Positions 14,771 through 20,226 of a DNA stretch of 20,226 nt are shown here, one piece after another. Numbering within the stretch: the stretch's first letter is position 1; each line of letters starts with the position of its first letter. This DNA comes from CAYPKG01 sp964411275 (GTDB lineage: Bacteria; Bacillota; Clostridia; Christensenellales; CAG-138). The translations under genes and the position numbers were made by a program. The notes under the pieces are model-generated. The model worked only from the letters and a program-made list of their open reading frames with translations, did not search any database and had not been told where the DNA came from. The stretch lies in the NCBI GenBank assembly GCA_964411275.1, contig CAYPKG010000033.1, forward strand, positions 1 through 20,226, given 5' to 3'.

Positions 14771-14799
14771 ATTATACTGGAAAATAACAAAAAGAAACA
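14771..14799 (-). promoter_or_regulatory. Probable promoter of the MFS-hisC-DUF975 operon
   Basis: On the minus strand, consensus -10 TATAAT (14776-14771) with a poor -35 TGTTTC (14799-14794) at 17 bp, which would need an activator or read-through from the phosphorylase gene. The start would be about 14764. Confidence 0.45.
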
Positions 14800-14865
14800 G
14801 CGAAATGATGATTATTCCCATATCAATTTCATCGGGATTTCGTTACATGGAAAAACCACAACATA

Positions 14866-14901
14866 ACCCCATCGACTAAGCCGACGCTTTGTCGATGGGG
14901 T
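14866..14901. terminator. Hairpin after the GH94 gene
   Basis: ACCCCATCGAC (14866-14876) and GTCGATGGGGT (14891-14901) form a perfect 11-bp stem, with a smaller inner AGC/GCT pairing. In the minus direction only a loose T-rich run (TTATGTTGTGGTTTTTCC) follows, so some read-through into the MFS gene is possible. Confidence 0.65.
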
Positions 14902-14940
14902 ATATCATCTGATAAGATAGCTTTTGTTTTTCAGTTATAA

Positions 14941-17364
14941 TTAGATCAGCACCACAACCGCCTTGGCGCTGTCCCCTTCTTGCCAGGGGATCAAATCCCC
15001 CGCAATGGGCTTGCCGTCAACAATGGTTCCCTTGGTTTCTCCCTCCTGCGCCCGGCGCACAAGTATGTCATACCGGCATCCCCGAAACTCGCGCTCCGCC
15101 CGGTATCCGGGGATATGCTTTGGCAAGCAGGGCGCGACCCTCAGCCCGTCATACTCCGGCTTGACGCCCAATATCCCTTGGCAAATTGCCACGAGAGACC
15201 AGGCCGCCGTCCCGGTCAGCCAGCTGTTTTTCGCCTCGCCGTAGGAGAGCGCCTCCCGCCCGGCGATGGTTTGGCAATAGACATAGGGTTCCGTGCGATG
15301 GATGTGGCTGACCTCCTCCAGCATGGCGGGACAGTTGCGCCTGTAGATGTCGAACGCATTGTCCCCGTCGCCAAGGGCGGCATACGCCAACGTAATCCAG
15401 GGGTTGTTGTGGCAGAAAACCGATCCGTTTTCCTTGTATCCAGGCGGATAGCTGCTGATTTCCCCCAGCTGCGGATAATAGGTCTGATAGCAGGGATGCA
15501 GGAGCTCCACGCCATAATCGTTCACCAGGTATTTGCGCACTGACGCAAGGGCTTTCTTCCCGTATTCCGGGCCGCCGATGCCCGCCATCGTGCAAAAGCC
15601 CTGGCTTTCAATGTATATTTGTCCTTCCTCGTTCGTATGGCTGCCAACGGGCGTGCCATAGGCGTCATACGCCCGCAGGAACCAATCCCCGTCCCAGCCA
15701 TGGCGCAGCACCGCCGCCTCCATGTCGGATACGGCTTTCAGCACCTCCTCCGCCTCTTTCAACAGGCCAAGCCGCCCGCAAAGCTCCGCGTATTCCCGGC
15801 CGTATTGCACAAACATGCCGGCGATAAACACGCTTTCCGCCTTGCCGCTTTCGAAATTCGAGCAGGTTTGAAAGCTCTCTCCCGGCGCCGTTGAAAAGCA
15901 ATTGAGGTTCAGGCAGTCGTTCCAGTCCGCCCTGCCGATCAAGGGCAGGCCGTGAGGGCCTTTGTTTTGGATACAATACCCCACGCTCCTTCTTAGATGC
16001 TCCAGAAGGGGCACTTCCGACCCCGGAACATTGTCAAAGGGGGTTGGCTCGTCTAATATGCCCATGTCCCCGGTTTCCTTGATATAGGCCACCGTACAGG
16101 CAACCAGCCACAGCGGATCGTCGTTAAACCCGCTGCCTATGTCCGCGTTGCCCCGCTTTGTCAAAGGCTGATACTGATGGTAGGTGCTGCCATCCGCAAA
16201 TTGAATGCTGGCGATATCCAGGATGCGCGCCCTGGCCCGGTCGGGAATGAGGTGCACAAACCCCAGGAGGTCCTGGCAGCTGTCCCGAAAGCCCATCCCC
16301 CGGCCCGTGCCGCTTTCATAGTAGCTGGCGGAGCGGCTCATGTTAAAGGTCACCATGCACTGGTAGGTATTCCAGATGTTCACCATCCTGTCCAGCGCTT
16401 GGTTTCCCGTTTTGACGCACTGTTGGGACAAAAGCCCATCCCAGTAGCGGGAAAGCTCCCCGAGGGCGGCGTCCACCTGCTCCGCCTTGGAAAACCGGCT
16501 GATCAGCGCCCGGGCCGGGGCCTTGTTGATGCTGCCCGGGGCCTCATATTTTTCGTCATCCGGGTTTTCAATATACCCCAGGAGGAATACGAGGGTCCGC
16601 TCCTCGCCAGGCATGAGGCGCATATCGATCCGGTGGCTTGCGATGGGCGCCCAGCCAATGGGCGTGGAGTTGGCGCTTTCCCCCTTTTCCACCATGACAG
16701 GGTCTTCCCAACCCCGAAACTGTCCCAAAAACGCCTCCCGGCTGGTATCAAATCCGTCGATGGGGGCGTTGACGGCATAAAACGCGTAATGGTTACGGCG
16801 CTCCCGGTATTCCGTTTTGTGGTAAATGACGCCCTCCTCCACCTCCACCTCGCCGATGTTGTAATTGCGCTGGAAGTTTGTGGAGTCGTCCACGGTATTC
16901 CAAAGGCACCACTCCAGCGCACTGTAAAGCTGCAGCCTTTTTTCCGTGTGCGTTTCGTTTTTTAGCGTCAGCCGCTGCACCTCGCAGTCCGCACCTAGGG
17001 GTACGAAGCAAGTAAGCGCTGCGCTGACCCCATCCTTTGCGCCGAAAAAGGTGGAGTAGCCAAGGCCATGGCGGCATTCGTAAGCGTCCAAAGGCGTTTT
17101 TGCAGGGAGAAACCCAGGGCTCCATACCGTTTCCCCGTCGCTTATGTAAAACCTGCGCCCGTCCTGATCCCCAGGCACATTGTTGTAGCGATAGCGGGTG
17201 ATGCGCCTAAGCTTCGCGTCCTTATAAAAGCTGTACCCGCCGCCCGTGTTGGATATCAGCCCAAATACGCCTTCATTGCCCAGGTAATTGATCCATGGCA
17301 GCGGCGTATATGGGGTCGTAATCACATATTCCCGGCGTTCATCATCAAAGTATCCGTATTTCAT
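14941..17364 (-). CDS. GH94 cellobiose phosphorylase-like enzyme
   Basis: This 807-residue cytoplasmic enzyme would split cellobiose (or a related beta-glucoside) with phosphate into glucose 1-phosphate and glucose, saving an ATP. The N-terminus KYGYFDDERREYVITTPYTP, then PWINYLGNEGVFGLISNTGG and RRITRYRYNNVPGDQDGRRF, is close to clostridial cellobiose phosphorylases, whose length is about 810. The (alpha/alpha)6 catalytic domain contains GMGFRDSCQDLLGF (357-370), HQYQPLTKRGNADIGSGFND (substrate and phosphate loops), and the general acid within GRADWNDCLNLNCFS (about 477-491; D480/D483). The C-terminal part includes PYVYCQTIAGREA. Cellodextrin or laminaribiose specificity is possible. GCGAGG (17378-17373) is 8 nt before ATG 17364. 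It is divergent from the LacI-type gene with an operator just after its predicted start of transcription. Confidence 0.93.
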   Translation of the reverse strand: MKYGYFDDERREYVITTPYTPLPWINYLGNEGVFGLISNTGGGYSFYKDAKLRRITRYRYNNVPGDQDGRRFYISDGETVWSPGFLPAKTPLDAYECRHGLGYSTFFGAKDGVSAALTCFVPLGADCEVQRLTLKNETHTEKRLQLYSALEWCLWNTVDDSTNFQRNYNIGEVEVEEGVIYHKTEYRERRNHYAFYAVNAPIDGFDTSREAFLGQFRGWEDPVMVEKGESANSTPIGWAPIASHRIDMRLMPGEERTLVFLLGYIENPDDEKYEAPGSINKAPARALISRFSKAEQVDAALGELSRYWDGLLSQQCVKTGNQALDRMVNIWNTYQCMVTFNMSRSASYYESGTGRGMGFRDSCQDLLGFVHLIPDRARARILDIASIQFADGSTYHQYQPLTKRGNADIGSGFNDDPLWLVACTVAYIKETGDMGILDEPTPFDNVPGSEVPLLEHLRRSVGYCIQNKGPHGLPLIGRADWNDCLNLNCFSTAPGESFQTCSNFESGKAESVFIAGMFVQYGREYAELCGRLGLLKEAEEVLKAVSDMEAAVLRHGWDGDWFLRAYDAYGTPVGSHTNEEGQIYIESQGFCTMAGIGGPEYGKKALASVRKYLVNDYGVELLHPCYQTYYPQLGEISSYPPGYKENGSVFCHNNPWITLAYAALGDGDNAFDIYRRNCPAMLEEVSHIHRTEPYVYCQTIAGREALSYGEAKNSWLTGTAAWSLVAICQGILGVKPEYDGLRVAPCLPKHIPGYRAEREFRGCRYDILVRRAQEGETKGTIVDGKPIAGDLIPWQEGDSAKAVVVLI

Positions 17365-17394
17365 TAGAAATACCTCGCAGCATAGAACATTTAT

Positions 17395-17409
17395 CGAAAT
17401 CGATTAAGT
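17395..17409. promoter_or_regulatory. Operator A (LacI-type), at the GH94 transcription start
   Basis: CGAAATCGATTAAGT has a palindromic core AATCGATT (17398-17405) centred on CG, as LacI-family operators usually are. It lies just downstream of the predicted GH94 start (about 17413), where binding would block transcription. The same 15 bases recur at 17575-17589. Confidence 0.7.
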
Positions 17410-17419
17410 ATTAATATGT

Positions 17420-17448
17420 ATCATAGCCGATATCCTTTCTTCTGTAAA
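17420..17448 (-). promoter_or_regulatory. Promoter of the GH94 gene
   Basis: On the minus strand, -35 TTTACA (17448-17443), 17-bp spacer, -10 TATGAT (17425-17420). The start would be about 17413. Confidence 0.65.
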
Positions 17449-17538
17449 GCACAAAAATAGAAAATATAATTGAATTTGATGTGACTCTTTCCATATTTAC
17501 TAGGTTTTTACCGAAATCACTTTTTTATAAATATGGTA

Positions 17539-17567
17539 TTGACAAAATGATACACTGCTCATATAAT
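17539..17567 (+). promoter_or_regulatory. Consensus promoter of the LacI-family gene
   Basis: TTGACA (17539-17544), exactly 17 bp, TATAAT (17562-17567): a full consensus. The start, about 17574, falls at the edge of operator B, so the strong promoter is probably held down by autorepression. Confidence 0.85.
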
Positions 17568-17574
17568 CAAATTA

Positions 17575-17589
17575 CGAAATCGATTAAGT
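17575..17589. promoter_or_regulatory. Operator B (LacI-type), at the lacI transcription start
   Basis: CGAAATCGATTAAGT is identical to operator A over 15 bases, occupying about +1 to +15 of the regulator gene. Its core is 180 bp from that of operator A, which would allow looping between the divergent promoters. A half match, CGAAATC, lies between them at 17512-17518. Confidence 0.72.
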
Positions 17590-17653
17590 TTATAAACCAA
17601 ATGTAACACCAGTCAACCGAGTTTCAGTTTTCGCCAAGAAAGGACATGATGCG

Positions 17654-18673
17654 ATGCCTATGGTTACCATTACAGACATTTCAAAAAAATGTGGTGTATC
17701 CCGCGCAACCGTCAGCAAGGCGTTAAACGGGCACTCGGACATCAGTGCGGCCACGACGGAGCATATTAGGACGGTGGCCCGTGAAATGGGGTATTTACCC
17801 AATGCCACCGCGCGCACGCTCAAGTCGGGCCGTTCCCATAACATCGGCGTTTTGTTTGTGGATAAAACATCCAGCGGACTAACCCACGAATACTTTTCTT
17901 TCGTGCTTAACAGCGTAAAGATGGAGGCGGAACGGCGGGGATATGACATCACCTTTATCAGCAAGGATCTTGGCGACATGTCCATGAACTATTATGAGCA
18001 TGCCAAGTACCGCAACTGCGACGGTGTGGTCATCGCGTCGGTAGACTTTACAGACCCGGCTGTTATCCAGCTGGTCAACAGCGAAATCCCCACGGTGACC
18101 CTGGACTATGTATTTGACAGCCGGACTGCGGTTCTTTCGGACAACATCAGCGGCGTCGCGGATATCGTCAATTATGTGTACCGCATGGGCCACCGGAAGA
18201 TTGCCTTTATTCACGGCGAAATTACCTCCGTTACCCAAAAGCGCATCGCAAGCTTTCGTAAAACCTTATCAGGCCTTGGTGTTTGTGTGCCGGATGAATA
18301 CATCCGCCCCGCCATGTATCACGACCCGAAATCCAGCGGCCTTGCCACCCGGGAATTGCTTTCTCTTTCCGACCGGCCTACCTGCATCCTGTATCCGGAT
18401 GATTTTTCCTTCGTCGGGGGCATGAACGAACTGGAAAAACAGGGCGTTTCCATCCCGGACGATATGAGCGTCGTAGGATACGACGGCATCCTCTTATCTC
18501 AGGTGCTGCGCCCAAGACTGACCACCTACGAGCAAAATGCCCAGCAAATGGGGGAAAAATCCATTGCCCTTTTGATCGAAGAAATTGAAAATCCCAAGAC
18601 ATGGCTTCCCCAGCAGATATCCATTACCGGCCGCCTGCTGGAGGGGCAAACCGTGAAAAAGCTGGAGAACTAA
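17654..18673 (+). CDS. LacI-family transcriptional regulator
   Basis: This 339-residue regulator has the family's N-terminal helix-turn-helix (TITDISKKCGVSRATVSKAL, residues 5-24) and hinge helix (NATARTLKSGRSHNIGVLF). The periplasmic-binding-protein-like effector domain follows, including NCDGVVIASVDF, MGHRKIAFIHGE, FVGGMNELEKQGVSIPDDM and VVGYDGILLSQVLRPRLTTY. It probably represses the GH94 gene, itself and the binding-protein gene, with a sugar as inducer (inferred from the neighbours and the three operator-like sites). AAAGGA (17639-17644) is 9 nt before ATG 17654; nearby ATGs at 17646 and 17660 are less well placed. Its TAA stop (18671-18673) overlaps operator C. Confidence 0.95.
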   Translation: MPMVTITDISKKCGVSRATVSKALNGHSDISAATTEHIRTVAREMGYLPNATARTLKSGRSHNIGVLFVDKTSSGLTHEYFSFVLNSVKMEAERRGYDITFISKDLGDMSMNYYEHAKYRNCDGVVIASVDFTDPAVIQLVNSEIPTVTLDYVFDSRTAVLSDNISGVADIVNYVYRMGHRKIAFIHGEITSVTQKRIASFRKTLSGLGVCVPDEYIRPAMYHDPKSSGLATRELLSLSDRPTCILYPDDFSFVGGMNELEKQGVSIPDDMSVVGYDGILLSQVLRPRLTTYEQNAQQMGEKSIALLIEEIENPKTWLPQQISITGRLLEGQTVKKLEN

Positions 18674-18683
18674 ATCGATTTCG
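18671..18683. promoter_or_regulatory. Operator C (LacI-type), between lacI and the binding-protein gene
   Basis: On the minus strand this reads CGAAATCGATTTA, sharing the 11-bp CGAAATCGATT with operators A and B in reverse orientation. Core AATCGATT is at 18673-18680. It could repress a promoter of the binding-protein gene or act as a roadblock to read-through from lacI. The nearby TTTACA (18691-18696)/TAAAAT (18714-18719) pair would start transcription inside the ribosome binding site (AGGAGG, 18725-18730), so it is doubtful as the promoter. Confidence 0.6.
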
Positions 18684-18739
18684 ATCCCAATTTACATATC
18701 CTCAAATGCGATATAAAATAAAACAGGAGGAATAAAATC

Positions 18740-20152
18740 ATGAAGAAACTCATCGTCGTATTGCTCACCGTGTCGATGCTCTTTGGCATCGTCGCCTGCT
18801 CCACACCGGCTCCCGCCGCGTCCGAACCTGCCCCTGCGGTAGAGCCGGCGCCCGCGGTGGATCCCGCACCCGCAGAACCCGAACCCGTAAGCGATCAAGG
18901 CAGCGTGTACAACATCTACTGCTGGAACGTGGAATTCCAGGAACGCTTCAACGAATTTTTCTTGGACAAAGGCCTGGTGCCTGAAGGCGTAACCGTCAAC
19001 TGGATCATCACCCCCAGCGATGACGGCGCATACCAGAACAAACTCGACGAGGCCCTCCTCAATCAGGAGAGCGCTGCAGCCGACGACAAAATTGACCTGT
19101 TCCTGATTGAGGCCGACTACGCCCTCAAATACATCAACAGCGAATACAGTGCGGACGTATACGCCGATGTGGGCTTGACCGAGGCCGATACCGCAGGCAT
19201 GTACCAGTACACAAAGGACATCTGCACCGACAGCAACGGCGCATTGAAGGGCCTTTCCTGGCAGGCATGCCCCGGCGGCCTGATCTATCGCCGCTCCATC
19301 GCCAAGGCGGTGTTGGGCACCGATGATCCCGCCGAGGTGCAGGCGCAGCTGGATACCTGGGAGAAGTTTGACGCAGTGGCCGCAAAAGCAAAGGAAATGG
19401 ATTATTACATGACCTCCAGCTTCGTGGCGGCATACCGCACCTTCTCCAATAACATGACCGCTCCCTGGGTCAATGCCAATGACGAAATCGTGATCGATCC
19501 CGTGATTGAGCAGTGGATTGCCCAGACCAAGAACCATATGGATAGCGGGTATACCCTTCCCTACGCCATTTGGGACACCGAAAGCTTCAATGAGTCCAAG
19601 CTCGACGGCAAAGCGATGTGCTACTTTGGCCCTGGCTGGTTCCTGGATTTCAGCCTGATGCCCGCGACCCTGGCGGATGCGGAAGCCAAAGCCGAGCCCG
19701 GCAACGGCAGCTACGGCGACTGGGGTCTGGTCAGAGGCCCGCAGGGTTACTTCTGGGGCGGCACCTGGCTGTGTGCGGCTGCCGGCAGCGACAATATGGA
19801 GCTGACCAAGCAGATCATGCAGACCATGACCTGTGATAAAGATACCCTCGTTGCCATCACCGATAAGTTCGCGGACTTCACCAACAACGTGTCTGCCATG
19901 GAAGAACTGGCTGCCGACGAGGAATACGGCCATCCCTTCCTGGGCGGTCAGAACCACATTGCGGTTCTCCTGGACAGCGCCACCAGCATCGACATGAGCA
20001 AGTGCACCCCTTATGACCAGCTGCTCAACGAGCCTTTGCCCGCATCCATGAAGGACTATTTCCTGGGCACCGTCACACAGGAACAGGCGTTGGATAACTT
20101 CTACACAGCCGCGCTTGAAACCTACCCGAACCTGAAGCGCCCCGAAGCGTAA
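18740..20152 (+). CDS. Extracellular sugar-binding lipoprotein of an ABC importer
   Basis: This 470-residue protein is a carbohydrate-type (family 1) ABC binding protein. The signal peptide MKKLIVVLLTVSMLFGIVAC ends in a lipobox, I17-V-A-C20, and is followed by an acidic Ala/Pro/Glu linker with three EPAPAV-like repeats (about 26-50). The mature fold begins at VYNIYCWNVEFQERFNEFF, with later blocks DLFLIEADYALKYIN, MCYFGPGWFLDF and GDWGLVRGPQGYFWGGTWLC. Aromatic residues are plentiful, as in sugar-binding sites. AGGAGG (18725-18730) lies 9 nt before the start. With the GH94 gene and LacI-type regulator upstream, cellobiose or a cellodextrin is the likely ligand (inference). Permease genes would be expected after 20226; the remaining 74 bases show no terminator. 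Confidence 0.92.
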   Translation: MKKLIVVLLTVSMLFGIVACSTPAPAASEPAPAVEPAPAVDPAPAEPEPVSDQGSVYNIYCWNVEFQERFNEFFLDKGLVPEGVTVNWIITPSDDGAYQNKLDEALLNQESAAADDKIDLFLIEADYALKYINSEYSADVYADVGLTEADTAGMYQYTKDICTDSNGALKGLSWQACPGGLIYRRSIAKAVLGTDDPAEVQAQLDTWEKFDAVAAKAKEMDYYMTSSFVAAYRTFSNNMTAPWVNANDEIVIDPVIEQWIAQTKNHMDSGYTLPYAIWDTESFNESKLDGKAMCYFGPGWFLDFSLMPATLADAEAKAEPGNGSYGDWGLVRGPQGYFWGGTWLCAAAGSDNMELTKQIMQTMTCDKDTLVAITDKFADFTNNVSAMEELAADEEYGHPFLGGQNHIAVLLDSATSIDMSKCTPYDQLLNEPLPASMKDYFLGTVTQEQALDNFYTAALETYPNLKRPEA

Positions 20153-20226
20153 CATCTTTACTCATAAACACAGGGGCTGTAGCAGTAAGCGCGCCCAAGA
20201 AAATAAAAAAATCGAGCCAAGACAGA

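Noticed and set aside
14831..14844. Possible fourth LacI operator before the MFS gene (minus strand AACGAAATCCCGAT)
   Set aside because: It shares CGAAATC but lacks the palindromic AATCGATT core seen in the three accepted sites.
16177..16965. 262-residue + frame inside the GH94 gene
   Set aside because: Lies wholly opposite a well-conserved enzyme gene and has no family resemblance or ribosome binding site.
18691..18719. TTTACA-17-TAAAAT promoter for the sugar-binding protein gene
   Set aside because: The transcript would begin inside the ribosome binding site, so it is unlikely to yield a translatable message.
18692..20155. 487-residue antisense frame over the sugar-binding protein gene
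   Set aside because: A GC-rich shadow. The + strand protein has a lipobox, a strong ribosome binding site and family motifs, and the antisense product has no recognisable family or start signal.

Overview
The window reads as a piece of a draft genome or metagenome assembly (a 10-N scaffold gap lies at 7640-7649) from an anaerobic, Gram-positive-type member of the Clostridia. The evidence is strong AGGAGG-like ribosome binding sites, lipobox-bearing binding proteins, rubrerythrin, formate-tetrahydrofolate ligase, a clostridial-type cellobiose phosphorylase and consensus SigA-like promoters. I cannot name the species. Most of the window is GC-rich. The first ~2.45 kb is visibly less GC-rich and has a different codon style, which marks it as acquired DNA.

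Region 1 (1-2440) is the end of an integrated element. It holds the 3' end of an unidentified gene running in from the left, a tyrosine recombinase, a SIMPL-domain protein and a small membrane protein with a glycine-rich segment, all on + with near-identical AAAGG-type ribosome binding sites. Region 2 (2441-3151) has no gene. It contains a strong symmetrical hairpin, two tandem copies of a 111-bp unit built of nested hairpins, a promoter, and a long structured leader that ends in an attenuator.

Region 3 (3152-6739) is a tight operon of FecCD-type permease, ABC ATPase, lipoprotein binding protein and MobA. The MobA partner suggests that the transporter imports molybdate or tungstate (inference). 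Region 4 (6788-9259, minus strand) has fhs followed by rubrerythrin. The fhs promoter is followed by an apparent attenuator. The N gap inside fhs looks like an assembly artefact: joining a 5-base overlap restores the family sequence in frame.

Region 5 (9353-11585, +) carries a class I aminotransferase with its own promoter and terminator, then an SPL-like radical SAM protein. Region 6 (11582-14799, -) is a cluster of MFS transporter, hisC-like aminotransferase and DUF975-like membrane protein. Region 7 (14866-20226) is a beta-glucan/cellobiose utilisation locus. A GH94 phosphorylase (-) is divergent from a LacI-family regulator (+), which is followed by a sugar-binding lipoprotein (+). Three copies of an 11-bp motif, CGAAATCGATT, lie at or just after the transcription starts of the phosphorylase and regulator genes and between the regulator and the binding protein. 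They are the probable operators of this regulator.

The parts most worth following up are the two unassigned attenuator leaders (before the Mo/W-type transporter and before fhs), the 111-bp hairpin repeat at the element boundary, and the operator triplet.
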